From the NCBI RefSeq assembly GCF_900120165.1, contig NZ_LT635475.1:806001-870000 (forward strand): DNA of 64,000 nucleotides. Reading direction: 5' to 3'. Shown here in pieces: positions 51,285-61,041 of this stretch. This stretch comes from Ezakiella massiliensis (lineage in GTDB: Bacteria > Bacillota > Clostridia > Tissierellales > Peptoniphilaceae). Position numbers and translations under genes: made by a program. The notes below the pieces were generated by a model. That model saw only the letters and a program-made list of their open reading frames with translations, did not search any database and was not told the DNA's origin. Within the stretch, counting starts at the first letter, position 1; the number at the start of each line of letters is the position of its first letter.

Positions 51285-52376
51285 TTATATAAAGTCTAGG
51301 CCACTTCCCTTGGCTGGATCTTTGGCAAAAATTCCCTTCTTTATATTCAAGACCATCCAGACCAGGCCGACGGTTAAAATTATATGGCCTAGGCCGGAGA
51401 TCCCTGCCATGGCCGGCACTGATACTACGCCCTTTGTGCCAATTACATCATAGATTCCGTAGACTGTCATCATAGACACGGTTGTAATTAATCCAATATT
51501 GTAAATTGTAAGCGGCCTCTTGATTCCGTAGACTCTCCTGTCCTTCATAAATCTGGTCAAGATAAAGATGACCATTACCACAATAAATCCCAAGACTAGG
51601 GTATGGACGTGGAGTTTTCCCAGGTGATTGTCTCCTGTATATGAAAAATATTTGGTAAATTCCCTGTAGAAAACTCCGCCTGCCAAACCCATAAACATAT
51701 AGACAAGAGAAGTGTCGAAAATATTCTTTTCATTAAAATCTTTTATAAAATGCCTAAAGCCTTTTACAACTATCATTACATAGGCGATTGTCTTTGGCAT
51801 CATAAGTGCGCCAAGAGCTGGGACTGTCTTCGACCAAAGGACAACCGGTATATAAAACAAAAAGCTTAAAGCTATATAAAGGCTCATGCCCTCAAGGCCT
51901 TCGACTTTTCTGTTTTTGTAAGTCCAAATGATTAATAGGATTCCCATTATTAAAAATGGAATATTTCTGATTATACCCATGGAGTAGGACTCTGCCCCTC
52001 CCCAATTATTTTGTGGCAATGAGACGAGGATTATCCTGAGGGCTGCCAAGCCCACTATAATCCACCTCTTCACCTGGTCCTTGTCGGCGGAAATATTCCT
52101 ATAGTAATAATAAAATAAAACATAAAAAATTGTCATTGTAATGCCGGTGACAAATTTCCCCCAAGAAAGGGCGGTCGCAAATCTATTGAAGCCGTCCGCA
52201 GACATGTGGGCCATTACCCTTGGCAGCAAGTGAAAGCCGTCGCCCAAGCCAAGTAAAACTGCCATTAACCCAAAGGTCTTGGCGTTTTTATTTTCATTTA
52301 AAAGCAGTCTGATACCCAGTCCAGTAACGACGACCAGGTAGACAATATCAAATATCGATTCCATTAGTCCCATCAT
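51285..52376 (-). CDS. Multi-span membrane protein with C-terminal DUF2871-like domain
   Basis: 363 aa with about eleven hydrophobic spans. The last ~130 residues, with FYREFTKYFSYTGDNHLGKLHVHTLVLGF (histidines in a membrane helix start), match DUF2871 as I remember it; the first ~210 are a different multi-span module. Function unknown. It lies two bases after the TetR gene, so both are co-expressed and probably TetR-controlled. Confidence 0.68.
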   Translation of the reverse strand: MMGLMESIFDIVYLVVVTGLGIRLLLNENKNAKTFGLMAVLLGLGDGFHLLPRVMAHMSADGFNRFATALSWGKFVTGITMTIFYVLFYYYYRNISADKDQVKRWIIVGLAALRIILVSLPQNNWGGAESYSMGIIRNIPFLIMGILLIIWTYKNRKVEGLEGMSLYIALSFLFYIPVVLWSKTVPALGALMMPKTIAYVMIVVKGFRHFIKDFNEKNIFDTSLVYMFMGLAGGVFYREFTKYFSYTGDNHLGKLHVHTLVLGFIVVMVIFILTRFMKDRRVYGIKRPLTIYNIGLITTVSMMTVYGIYDVIGTKGVVSVPAMAGISGLGHIILTVGLVWMVLNIKKGIFAKDPAKGSGLDFI

Positions 52377-52377
52377 T

Positions 52378-52944
52378 TTAAATTCCTCCCTTCAACCAAG
52401 CAATGTATTTATTGTAATGATTCAAAAATTCTTCCCTATCCCAGGCTTCCAAGTAAGTCCGCTGGATCAGATTGTGGACGGCCGCCTTCATAAATTCAAG
52501 CCGGTCCTTGTCAAAATCGCTGGCGGAGAAATCGTCCTCGCCCGGGCGAAATTCCTTTAAATATTTCCTCCACTTGCCCTCCAAGTCAGGCGTCCAATTG
52601 AGATAGCGGTTTTTGTATAGGCCGTAAGTGTCTGGCTCAAATAAAATTTCCGTCAAAGCTTTTCCATAGGCCTCAAGGGCTTTGTGGATATCGTGGTCAT
52701 TTTCCTTAAAGAAATCCAAAAAGACCTTGTGGATATCGGCCGTCTCCATATCCAAAATCGTAAAGTAAGCGTCTTCAATGTCTTCAAAGTATTTGTAAAA
52801 ACTCCCCCGAGCTATGTCCAGTTTCTCAACGATTTCCTTGACATTGGCCTGGTAAATGGACTTGGCCGAAAAAGTTTCCTTTAAGACGCCGACCACCCTG
52901 GACTTTTTTTCCTCGGGTAAATTATAAAAAGTATTTTTTGGCAT
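52378..52944 (-). CDS. TetR-family regulator
   Basis: 188 aa: N-terminal helix-turn-helix KEIVEKLDIARGSFYKYFEDIEDAY (residues ~36-60) and an all-helical ligand domain. It overlaps the end of the upstream membrane gene. A 19-bp palindrome in that gene's promoter is the likely operator, making the three-gene operon self-repressed. Confidence 0.85.
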   Translation of the reverse strand: MPKNTFYNLPEEKKSRVVGVLKETFSAKSIYQANVKEIVEKLDIARGSFYKYFEDIEDAYFTILDMETADIHKVFLDFFKENDHDIHKALEAYGKALTEILFEPDTYGLYKNRYLNWTPDLEGKWRKYLKEFRPGEDDFSASDFDKDRLEFMKAAVHNLIQRTYLEAWDREEFLNHYNKYIAWLKGGI

Positions 52945-53341
52945 AGATCTTCACCAAGATTACCATGTACTTGATACCAGCTGACAAGAGGGCCATGCCC
53001 AGTCCTATATAAAAAGTGTAGAAAAAGGCAGCCGGTAGACTGGTAAATTTCCTCAGGGCCATGCCCAAAAACATCATTCCAAACATGATGATGTAGGATT
53101 TTTTATTCAAAAACTTCCAGAGCTTGGGCTCTTCTAGTTTTGAAATCCTATCCAGATTTTTATCCACCATGGGCGAAAAAATTCTAAAATAAAAAACTAA
53201 AAACACTGCCGCCATAATCAGATAATACCAAAAGTTTTTGATATCAACTTCAGTACCGACCCTGCAGCCTACCATTACAACTTTAACGCCGGCAAAAATC
53301 CACAAGATGCCAGCCAGCAAAACTAAATATTTTTTCTTCAT
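52922..53341 (-). CDS. Four-span membrane protein, unknown
   Basis: 139 aa with spans YLVLLAGILWIFAGVKVVMVG, YYLIMAAVFLVFYFRIF, YIIMFGMMFLGMAL and AFFYTFYIGLGMALLSAG. First gene of the TetR operon; ATG at 53339-53341 follows GAGGAGGATC. Small membrane proteins beside TetR regulators are often efflux or stress-related, but nothing here proves it. Confidence 0.65.
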   Translation of the reverse strand: MKKKYLVLLAGILWIFAGVKVVMVGCRVGTEVDIKNFWYYLIMAAVFLVFYFRIFSPMVDKNLDRISKLEEPKLWKFLNKKSYIIMFGMMFLGMALRKFTSLPAAFFYTFYIGLGMALLSAGIKYMVILVKIYAKKYFL

Positions 53342-53359
53342 TTGATCCTCCTCGAATAT

Positions 53360-53378
53360 AAGTGACACCGTGTCACTT
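53360..53378. promoter_or_regulatory. Probable TetR operator
   Basis: AAGTGACA-CCG-TGTCACTT, a perfect 8-3-8 palindrome immediately downstream of the TATAAT at 53385-53390 (minus strand), over the transcription start. Confidence 0.75.
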
Positions 53379-53481
53379 TGTATAATTATACCATAGATTA
53401 AAGAAAAATAAACTATTATGAAGAAAATAAAATTTTATTTAATATTTTTAAAAAATACTTTTATGACTCTTTAGCTGTAAT

Positions 53482-53515
53482 AAAAAAGGCCATGAGTATT
53501 CTCATCGCCTTTTTT
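53482..53515. terminator. Bidirectional terminator after the Bce-like permease
   Basis: GGC-CATGAG-TATT-CTCAT-GCC stem with A run before and T run after. Confidence 0.85.
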
Positions 53516-53542
53516 CCATTACATCTAACATAAAATAAATTT

Positions 53543-56023
53543 TTATTCTAAACTTCTAATCCTTTCTACTAGACTGTTTTGGCTGTGCTTTTCATAAAAC
53601 TTTCCAGTAAATATTATTCCAATGATTATATTTACTAAGTTTACAAGTATAAGTGGCATGATTACAAATTTATAGGATGTCCACTTAGTTTGTTCCATAA
53701 AACCTATCAAGATATATTTATCTACAAGAAGCATAATGATGAAGGAAAATACTAAGCCACATAAAGAATAGATCAAATTCTTTTTCACCAAATATTTTTT
53801 AATATTTTTCTTTGTCATTCCAATTGCTTCAAGAATTGATAAGTTCACCATGTTTCTTAATATTTCAGTAGCAATAACATTTATAAAATTCAGTACAGAT
53901 ATTAAGAATAATACTATAGATAAACTATAACCCACAAATTCTATAAGATTTTTGAAATCTTTAAAAGACTTTATTTGAAGATCTCTTGAGTCATAGGAAA
54001 ATCCTGGTTCATTTTCAAAAGATTTTAATAACTTATCAAAATTTTCCTTTTCACTATCTTCTACATCAAATCCATAGGACATTATACTATTATCGCCTGT
54101 GAGTTCTTTGTACAAATTAGGATTCATATAAATATATTCCAAACTTAAAGTAGGACTAGATTCGTCGTTTTTATCTTCCTTAATTACAGGGAAATATCTA
54201 AGACCATTTGAAAAATTATACTCAACTTTTCCCATAACTTGGACTTCTTTGACCTTATTATTAACATTGATTTTTATTTTATCGCCAGCTTTAAATGCAG
54301 ATTTTTTATTTCCATATTCTCCTATGATTATATAATTTCCTGTTTGCCATTTATCTTTATCAAACTCTCCATCTATAAATTTCTGTTTATTTATTAGAAA
54401 CTCATCCATACCGAATAGAATTGGTGCGACTTTATGATCTTCTATTTTTATACTTGGAAAGGAGTACTCATAACCATAGGAATATAAAGCTCCTCCAGCT
54501 TTAAATCCCTTTTGATTTTCTATTTTATCAATGAAATTATCCTTGATACCGTCCTCACTTCCTGAGTACATATACCTAAAATATTTTGGGCTTGCTATAT
54601 TATAGTCCGTTGCAATTACATCAGAAATCCCTTTTTCTAAATCAATATTACCAGTATAAGTTAAGACACTATTCAAAATAACTGCAGAAAGGCTAATAGA
54701 TATAACTATGGATATAAATCTAAATTTATTTGAAAAAACCTGTCTTTTTGCAAGTTTTTCTAGTGAAATAGAATTACTTTTGTATTTCTTTTTTACTTGA
54801 GTTTCATTATATTTACTAGCATCTATTGGTGAAACTTTTGCCGCATACCTTGCAGGTCTCATCACCGATAGAAGAACAGTTAATAAAGTAAATATGGTAG
54901 AGAAAAGTATAACTAATAATATTAAGGCTAATGATAGATTTATATTCGCTAGCATTACATTAGTAGAAAATATTTTATTTAAAATTATTTTACCAATAGA
55001 AATACCTATGGCGTTTCCTATTATTATAGATGGAATAGAAACTATAAAAGATTCTAAATGAACAAGCTTTTTAACTTGAACTTTTGTCATACCAATTGTT
55101 TTAAGTAGTCCAATTAAATTTATATCTTCATTTACAGATATTTTAAATATATTATTGATAATTAAAAATCCTGCAATCATTACTAAAATTAATAAAAGTA
55201 ATGCGGGTAAAAATATCAAAAAGTCTGCGTTATCACCTCTTGATAAAATATAAGCAAAATTAACACCAATTCTTATTTCTTTATCAGATAAATTTCCAGG
55301 GCTATCTGCTACTTTATAACCATTTCTCTCTGCTATTTTTAAGAGTTTATCTTTTATCATAAAAGAGTTTTTTAGCATTACTTCCATATCGTTATTCGTA
55401 TCTGGTAGTAATAATTTATCCACATAGGCTTTCGATAAGTAAATTTGTCCTACACCAACATTGGAGTCAATTGGATTTTGAAAAGTTCCAGATATAATAA
55501 ATTTGTCACTTTTCTTTTCAATAATCTCTCCTGTGTAAGGTTTTTCAATACTGTATGGAATTTCTATCTCTTCTCCAATTTCACCCTTATAACCTAATTT
55601 TTTAGCAGTTGCTAAATCTATAAATACGTCGTTTTCTTTTTCAGGAAATTTCCCTTTAACTTTTTCTATTAGAGACCATTCAAATCCTTTCTTATCCATA
55701 TAAGATAGTTCTGCACTTATTTTTTCATCGTCAAGAATTCCAACTTTCTTTCTTACTGAAAAATTCTTTATATCCTTATCATGGGTTAATATTTCTACAT
55801 CTTCGTCAGAAAGTTCTTTAAATGATCCGTGGCTGATCGACCCCACAGTTTTCATCGTTTGGGTTTCCATGCTTTTTCCTAAACCTAAGGCTACAGAAAA
55901 CAGACTTGTAAATAGTATAGAAGTCAAAGCAATGGCTAATAAGAGAATATTTCTCCTGCTTTTATTTGCATTTAAAATATTTTTTGCAAGGTGCCTTATA
56001 TAAGCTTTATTTTTGACTTTCAT
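53543..56023 (-). CDS. ABC permease with two FtsX domains
   Basis: 826 aa. Span 1 (LLLAIALTSILFTSLFSVALG), extracellular domain of ~230 residues, three spans (270-400), a fifth span (FISIVISISLSAVILNSVL), a second extracellular domain, and three C-terminal spans. This eight-span layout with two large outer domains is MacB/LolE-type rather than the classic ten-span BceB. Start at ATG 56021-56023 overlapping the ATPase gene by 17 bases. Linked regulator and operator suggest peptide-antibiotic sensing or resistance. Confidence 0.82.
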   Translation of the reverse strand: MKVKNKAYIRHLAKNILNANKSRRNILLLAIALTSILFTSLFSVALGLGKSMETQTMKTVGSISHGSFKELSDEDVEILTHDKDIKNFSVRKKVGILDDEKISAELSYMDKKGFEWSLIEKVKGKFPEKENDVFIDLATAKKLGYKGEIGEEIEIPYSIEKPYTGEIIEKKSDKFIISGTFQNPIDSNVGVGQIYLSKAYVDKLLLPDTNNDMEVMLKNSFMIKDKLLKIAERNGYKVADSPGNLSDKEIRIGVNFAYILSRGDNADFLIFLPALLLLILVMIAGFLIINNIFKISVNEDINLIGLLKTIGMTKVQVKKLVHLESFIVSIPSIIIGNAIGISIGKIILNKIFSTNVMLANINLSLALILLVILFSTIFTLLTVLLSVMRPARYAAKVSPIDASKYNETQVKKKYKSNSISLEKLAKRQVFSNKFRFISIVISISLSAVILNSVLTYTGNIDLEKGISDVIATDYNIASPKYFRYMYSGSEDGIKDNFIDKIENQKGFKAGGALYSYGYEYSFPSIKIEDHKVAPILFGMDEFLINKQKFIDGEFDKDKWQTGNYIIIGEYGNKKSAFKAGDKIKINVNNKVKEVQVMGKVEYNFSNGLRYFPVIKEDKNDESSPTLSLEYIYMNPNLYKELTGDNSIMSYGFDVEDSEKENFDKLLKSFENEPGFSYDSRDLQIKSFKDFKNLIEFVGYSLSIVLFLISVLNFINVIATEILRNMVNLSILEAIGMTKKNIKKYLVKKNLIYSLCGLVFSFIIMLLVDKYILIGFMEQTKWTSYKFVIMPLILVNLVNIIIGIIFTGKFYEKHSQNSLVERIRSLE

Positions 56024-56684
56024 TATTTTCCACCAGCTTTCCATCTTCTATCCTTAGAGTTTTTTCTGCAGCTTGAGCGACAGCATCATCGTGAGTAATC
56101 ATAAGAATAGTGTTTCCAAGCTCTTTATTAATTTTTTTTAGTAAGTAAACAACCTGGGAAGATGATTTTGAATCTAAATTTCCTGTGGGTTCGTCAGCTA
56201 GAATTAAAGATGGTTTAGTAACCAAGGCTCTTGCTATGGCAACTCTTTGTTGCTGTCCACCAGATAATTCGTTAGGCATTTTATATTTTTGATCACTTAT
56301 TTCTAGAATGTCTATTACGGAATCAACATATTTCTTATCTACTTTGTCCCCATCAAGACCAAAGGGAATAATTATATTCTCATATACATTTAGCATGGGC
56401 AAAAGATTATATGCTTGAAAGACAAAACCGATATTCCTTCTCCTAAAAATGGTTCTCTCATCATCTTTTAAAGCATAAATATCCGTACCATCAATCAAAA
56501 CTTTCCCACTTGTAGGATAATCAAGTCCTCCTAGTAAATGTAGTAGGGTTGATTTACCAGATCCGCTTGCTCCAATTATAGAAATAAATTCTCCTTTTTC
56601 CACATCGAAAGATACTCCATCAAGAGCTCTTACTTCCACGTCATTTGTTTTATAATATCTTTTTAAATTTTCTACTTTTAACAT
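56007..56684 (-). CDS. ABC ATPase, MacB/BceA type
   Basis: 225 aa: Walker [16 protein letters not shown]-loop [11 protein letters not shown], signature [15 protein letters not shown], Walker [14 protein letters not shown], and H-loop MITHD. These are the exact forms of the FtsX-permease ATPases. ATG at 56682-56684 follows AGAGGTGA; the 20-codon extension upstream runs through the operator region. Confidence 0.92.
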   Translation of the reverse strand: MLKVENLKRYYKTNDVEVRALDGVSFDVEKGEFISIIGASGSGKSTLLHLLGGLDYPTSGKVLIDGTDIYALKDDERTIFRRRNIGFVFQAYNLLPMLNVYENIIIPFGLDGDKVDKKYVDSVIDILEISDQKYKMPNELSGGQQQRVAIARALVTKPSLILADEPTGNLDSKSSSQVVYLLKKINKELGNTILMITHDDAVAQAAEKTLRIEDGKLVENNESQK

Positions 56685-56721
56685 ATCTATCACCTCTTTA
56701 CATTTAATATAACATTCATAT

Positions 56722-56761
56722 CTTACAAAGTACTTACAAGACATCTTACAGTTTTGTAAGA
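56722..56761. promoter_or_regulatory. BceR-like operator upstream of the ABC genes
   Basis: TCTTACA-GTTT-TGTAAGA (56744-56761) is a perfect 7-4-7 palindrome holding TTACA-N4-TGTAA, the main BceR/PsdR-type site. Two further CTTACA half sites at 56722 and 56733 are spaced 11-12 bp. Confidence 0.78.
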
Positions 56762-56772
56762 AAAAAGACTTC

Positions 56773-57645
56773 TCACAGGGGGAAGTCTACTGAAAATTTT
56801 ATTCTATTTTCGTCTAAAGACGCTCTTATATTTCCACCATGTTTTTCTATAATTTCTCTGACTATAAAAAGACCTAAACCCAAACCGTCCTTTGAAACTG
56901 AATTTGCACCTCTATAAAATCTTTCAAATATCTTTGGTAAAGTTTCTTCTGACAAGTCTTTGCACTCATTTTCTATATCTAGATTATAGTTTAGGTAAGA
57001 TTTATAGATTGAAATATTAATTTTAGAACCATTTGGCGAGTATTTTATAGCATTATCAATTAAATTGTGGATAGCTTCTTTAAGCCATCTTTCATCCAAA
57101 TTGAAAATTAAATCTTCATCTTTTAAATTTATTCTTATATCTTTTTCATTTAATATGACTTTGAATTCTCTCAAAACATCTTCTACTATGTCTTTTAAAT
57201 TTGCTTGATGTTTTTGTAAGGAGATAATATCGGATTCGAGCCTAGATGATTTTACTAGGTTTTGTATTAAAAATTCTAGTTTATTAAGCTCATACTTTAT
57301 AATTTCAAGATACTCATCTTTCGGATCATCTTCTAAAAGACTAATGTATAAAGAAAGGTTGGTAATGGGTGTCTTGGTTTGATGTGATATATCTGCTATT
57401 AAATCTTTTGTTTTATTTTTTTCTGTATTTATTTTTGCTTCTTTTACTTGGCTGGCATACAAAAACTTAATGAGCTTTGATTTTATTTTAGATAATTCCT
57501 TTTCATCAAATTCAGTTATTTCTAAATTCCCATCCAAAGCCTTATCAATGTAGTCTGAGAATTCACGCATTTCATTTCTCAAAATTATATATTTGTATAA
57601 AAGAAATCCAATTATAAGAGCAAAAAAAACTATTAAAACTGCCAT
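56773..57645 (-). CDS. Sensor histidine kinase, short-input type
   Basis: 290 aa. One clear N-terminal span (VLIVFFALIIGFLLYKYIIL) and no extracellular domain, HisKA with IADISHQTKTPITNLSLY, HATPase with NLIDNAIKYSPNGS and GLGLGLFI. Kinases without an outer sensor that work beside ABC transporters receive the signal from the transporter; Bce kinases usually have two spans, so one is unusual. Overlaps the regulator gene by 13 bases. Confidence 0.85.
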   Translation of the reverse strand: MAVLIVFFALIIGFLLYKYIILRNEMREFSDYIDKALDGNLEITEFDEKELSKIKSKLIKFLYASQVKEAKINTEKNKTKDLIADISHQTKTPITNLSLYISLLEDDPKDEYLEIIKYELNKLEFLIQNLVKSSRLESDIISLQKHQANLKDIVEDVLREFKVILNEKDIRINLKDEDLIFNLDERWLKEAIHNLIDNAIKYSPNGSKINISIYKSYLNYNLDIENECKDLSEETLPKIFERFYRGANSVSKDGLGLGLFIVREIIEKHGGNIRASLDENRIKFSVDFPL

Positions 57646-58286
57646 TTATAACCAACTCCAAAAACCGTTTCTATTGGGTCATAAGGTTTTAATTTATTTC
57701 TTATTCTAGAAATGTTTACACTAAGAGTATTTTGATCAATAAATTTATCATCTATTCCCCAAACAAAATCAAATAGTAATTCCTTAGTAATAACCTGAGA
57801 CTTGTTTTTTATCAAATAGTATAAAATTTTTGCCTCTGTCCTTGTGAGATCTATATTCTTATCATCTACATAAAAAGTATTTTCATTGAAATTAAAGTCT
57901 AAACCATCTTTCTTATAAAGATTTAAATCACAAGGGACTGTTTTTTCGAGGGCTCTCTTTATCTTTGCTTCTAATATTCCTAAAGAAAAAGGCTTAGTTA
58001 AATAGTCGTCTACCCCTAAATTTATAGCTGAAATTATATATGCTTCTAGATCTATGGCTGATAGAACTATAATAGGAATTGCTGAAGTTTGTCTAGTATA
58101 TTTTATTATTTCAAGTCCATCTCCATCCGGCAAATTCATATCAAGTAAAATCAAATCAACACAAAAAATAAAAGATTTAGCTTTGCTCATTGTGTTTACA
58201 GAGAAAACTTCATATTCTTTATTTAAAGCTATAGAAAGTCCTTTATTTAAATTTTTATCATCTTCAATTATTAATATTTTTTTCAT
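57633..58286 (-). CDS. OmpR-family response regulator, BceR-like
   Basis: 217 aa: receiver with IIEDDKNLNKGL, phospho-Asp in LILLDMNLPDGDGLEII, Lys in YLTKPFSLGIL; winged helix with LTRTEAKILYYLIKNKSQVITKELLFDFVW and NTLSVNISRIRNKL. ATG at 58284-58286 (MKKILIIEDD); upstream in-frame codons lack a ribosome site. The operator at 56744 is the likely target. Confidence 0.88.
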   Translation of the reverse strand: MKKILIIEDDKNLNKGLSIALNKEYEVFSVNTMSKAKSFIFCVDLILLDMNLPDGDGLEIIKYTRQTSAIPIIVLSAIDLEAYIISAINLGVDDYLTKPFSLGILEAKIKRALEKTVPCDLNLYKKDGLDFNFNENTFYVDDKNIDLTRTEAKILYYLIKNKSQVITKELLFDFVWGIDDKFIDQNTLSVNISRIRNKLKPYDPIETVFGVGYKWQF

Positions 58287-58372
58287 ATATTTTATCACCA
58301 TTAGCAAACATCTACATTTCATCATGAAAAAAATCCATAAGACACATCTAGTTTTAATCCTATTTATATAGT

Positions 58373-58401
58373 ATATTATAATAATTCATAATATTTTACA
58401 A
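58373..58401 (-). promoter_or_regulatory. Candidate promoter of the BceR-like regulator
   Basis: TTGTAA (58396-58401), 17 bp, TAATAT (58373-58378) on the minus strand. The remaining AT-rich gap to 58550 holds nothing else recognised. Confidence 0.5.
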
Positions 58402-58550
58402 GCCTATATTTTATTTTCTAATTAAAATCTTTCTCCGTCTTTTTTATTAAAACCCTTTTTACCATAAACATATCGAATTAAATTTTTTAAAAAATCAACT
58501 TAATTAAGCTATTATATTTGCCTTAAAAGCACTAAAGTAAAAATCTCAAT

Positions 58551-58574
58551 AAAAAAGCAAGCCCAAGGCTTGCT
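58551..58574 (-). terminator. Terminator of the FMN reductase gene
   Basis: AGCAAGCC-TTG-GGCTTGCT followed by six T on the minus strand. Confidence 0.9.
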
Positions 58575-58586
58575 TCATCTTACCTC

Positions 58587-59129
58587 TTATGCGAATTTCC
58601 TTGCAAAGTCTACAAAGGCATCGGCTGCTTTTTTGATATAGTCATAGGTTTTTTCTACTAACTTGCCCTTTTCATCAAAACATTCGCCCACATTTGCCAA
58701 ATAAATTTCCGGTTTTTGCATAGGGATTAAATTTACATTTACAAAGACTTGGCGGAGGGCCAAGTTACCTGCAAGTCCTCCCATGCCGCCGATTGATGCA
58801 GAAAATACTGTGGCTGGCTTGCCGGACCATCCATTACCATTTGGGTCGACCGAAACTATGTCGATAACATTTTTAGCGGCTGGAGCAAAGGACCTGTTGT
58901 ACTCAGGTGTAAAGAAAATAAAGGCATCGTAATTTCTGACCTCTTCCCTGATCCTCTTAAATTCTGGATGGAGTTTGTCTCCTTCCAAGTCCGCATTGTA
59001 AAGTGGTATATTTTTTATATCTATAATTTCAGCTTGAGCTTCGCCTGCAAGCATTTCCTTAACTGCCTTTGCTATTTGCATATTGTAAGAATCTTCTCTC
59101 AAAGATCCAACTATTAATCCGATTTTCAT
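58587..59129 (-). CDS. NADPH-dependent FMN reductase
   Basis: 180 aa flavodoxin-fold enzyme: GSLREDSYNMQIAKAV phosphate loop, FFTPEYNRSFAPAAKNVIDI, and SIGGMGGLAGNLALRQV. Reduces FMN or quinone-like compounds with NADPH. It could supply reduced FMN to flavoproteins, but no partner is adjacent. Start after GGAGGATA. Confidence 0.88.
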   Translation of the reverse strand: MKIGLIVGSLREDSYNMQIAKAVKEMLAGEAQAEIIDIKNIPLYNADLEGDKLHPEFKRIREEVRNYDAFIFFTPEYNRSFAPAAKNVIDIVSVDPNGNGWSGKPATVFSASIGGMGGLAGNLALRQVFVNVNLIPMQKPEIYLANVGECFDEKGKLVEKTYDYIKKAADAFVDFARKFA

Positions 59130-59194
59130 ATTATCCTCCTTGTAAATTATTTTTCTTATTCATTTTCTACCCAAAGACTTGGCCCATCAAGCAG

Positions 59195-59221
59195 AAAAAA
59201 GCGGAAGTTTTTACTTCCGCT
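59195..59221 (-). terminator. Terminator of the ABC exporter pair
   Basis: GCGGAAGT-AAAA-ACTTCCGC followed by six T on the minus strand, overlapping the end region of the second ABC gene. Confidence 0.85.
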
Positions 59222-59226
59222 TGAGT

Positions 59227-61041
59227 CTACATAACTTGGCTCTTTTCTTTCTCTATTAAATAATTTTCCTGCTGGGTGGTAAAGAGCTTATAATACAAGC
59301 TGTCTGTATTTTTCATCAAATTCTTGTGGGAATCAAAGGCTTCGACCCTGGAATTGTTTAGGAGCAAAATTTTGTCGCAAAAAACTGATGAGCTCATCCT
59401 GTGGGAAATAAAAATCGAAGTCTTATCGTGAACCAGCTTGGCAAAGTTTTCGTAAATCTCCGCCTCGGATTCAGGATCCAGGGCAGATGTGGGTTCGTCC
59501 AAGATTACCAAGTCTGCGTCCTTGTAAAGGGCCCGGCCAATTGCGATTTTTTGCCGCTCGCCGCCGGAGAAGCGTTCGCCCTCCAGGTTGCCCACGCCGA
59601 CCAGTGAGTCCACGCCGTCCTTGGCCTTGTCGACTCTCTCGGTCAAATTTAAATCGCTAATAATTTTCTGGACCTTGGCCTTGTCATAAGTCGGGTCAGA
59701 GGAAATATTTTCGCCGATTGTAAAGTTAAAGAGATGATAGTCTTGAAAGACTGCAGAAATATTTTTCTGCAGGTCTTTTTTCTTGTAAGCATCAATAGGC
59801 TTGTCATTTATTAAAATCTCCCCATCATTTGCCGTATAAAAACCGCAGAGGAGTTTAATAATTGTGGTTTTGCCAGCCCCGTTTAGGCCCACGATTGAAA
59901 TCTTTTCGCCCCTGTGGATCTCAAAGGAAACATCGTTTAGGACATTTGCCTCTGAGGCCGGATACTTGAAAGAGACGTTTTTAAATTCAATCTTGTCGAT
60001 TGCCTTTAGGCTTTCCTTATCACTATCGCTCGCCTCTTCTTCCTCCAGATTCATATAATCATAGAGAGGCTTTATCATGGCCGCGCTCGAATTCATAAAG
60101 GATAGGGACTTGATCATATCAAAGAAATTGGTGTTAAACATGGCGAGTGCCGAACTGTATAAATAAAATGAACCCAATCCCAGCTTTTGGCCGCCTAAAA
60201 TACCGATTGTCCTAAGACCGGTGTAAATATATGAGATGGCAATTATTAAAACATTTAAGACCCCCATAAGGGAAATATTTTTAGCCATCTTCTTTCTCAT
60301 GATTTTATAATTGCTATTGATCTTGCCAGAGAAATCCTGCAGATTGTGGGTGATCAATTCTTCTGAATTAAACATCCTGACGTCCATCTGCTTGAGATCG
60401 TTTCCAAGGATGCCAAAAAACGCAGAAAAAATCCTGTTAGTCTCAACAATGCCGCCCATAAAATTATTCATAAGAACCATGATGTTTTGAGACATCTTAA
60501 CTTGGACCAGGGCGATTATTATCATAAGTGCTGTCATAAGTGGACTAAAAGACAGGGCGATTCCAGTTATAAGGGCCAATTTCAAGAGAGAGATTATAAA
60601 GTTAACGCTGTTTGATATAAAGGAAATCATAGGAGCGTTGGTCCTGTTAATAAAGTCCGCGTTCTCCTTGATGGATACGATCTCAGGATTTTCCAGGTCC
60701 TCAAACTTCAGCTTCAAAGTCTTGTCAGCCATGTGGTCTCTGATATTTATATAAATCGTGTCCCAAGAATTGTCCACAGCCTCTTGAATAAGGCCGGGCA
60801 ACTTGGCAAAGAGCAGGTTGGCAAGGACCAGCATGGCCCCGTAGATTAGCAGCTGGCTTGGCTCACTTGTCCCAATGTTGTCGATAATCAGCTTTGGCAC
60901 AAAGAGATTTATAAAGAGCATGGCGGCTGACAAGAGTCCGCCCATGATTATATAGAGCATTTCTTTTTTAGCTACCTTAAAGGCAAAACCGAAAATGAAT
61001 TTGTAGATTTTACTTTGTTCTTTAAATTTTTTCATCTTCAT
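59227..61041 (-). CDS. ABC exporter subunit B
   Basis: 604 aa: six-span domain and ATPase with GLNGAGKTT, RFSGGERQKIAIGRAL and LVILDEPTSALD. ATG at 61039-61041 follows AAGGAGAATT; the long upstream extension is the partner gene in another frame. Overlap of 20 bases with subunit A shows tight coupling and a heterodimer. Substrate unknown. Confidence 0.85.
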   Translation of the reverse strand: MKMKKFKEQSKIYKFIFGFAFKVAKKEMLYIIMGGLLSAAMLFINLFVPKLIIDNIGTSEPSQLLIYGAMLVLANLLFAKLPGLIQEAVDNSWDTIYINIRDHMADKTLKLKFEDLENPEIVSIKENADFINRTNAPMISFISNSVNFIISLLKLALITGIALSFSPLMTALMIIIALVQVKMSQNIMVLMNNFMGGIVETNRIFSAFFGILGNDLKQMDVRMFNSEELITHNLQDFSGKINSNYKIMRKKMAKNISLMGVLNVLIIAISYIYTGLRTIGILGGQKLGLGSFYLYSSALAMFNTNFFDMIKSLSFMNSSAAMIKPLYDYMNLEEEEASDSDKESLKAIDKIEFKNVSFKYPASEANVLNDVSFEIHRGEKISIVGLNGAGKTTIIKLLCGFYTANDGEILINDKPIDAYKKKDLQKNISAVFQDYHLFNFTIGENISSDPTYDKAKVQKIISDLNLTERVDKAKDGVDSLVGVGNLEGERFSGGERQKIAIGRALYKDADLVILDEPTSALDPESEAEIYENFAKLVHDKTSIFISHRMSSSVFCDKILLLNNSRVEAFDSHKNLMKNTDSLYYKLFTTQQENYLIEKEKSQVM

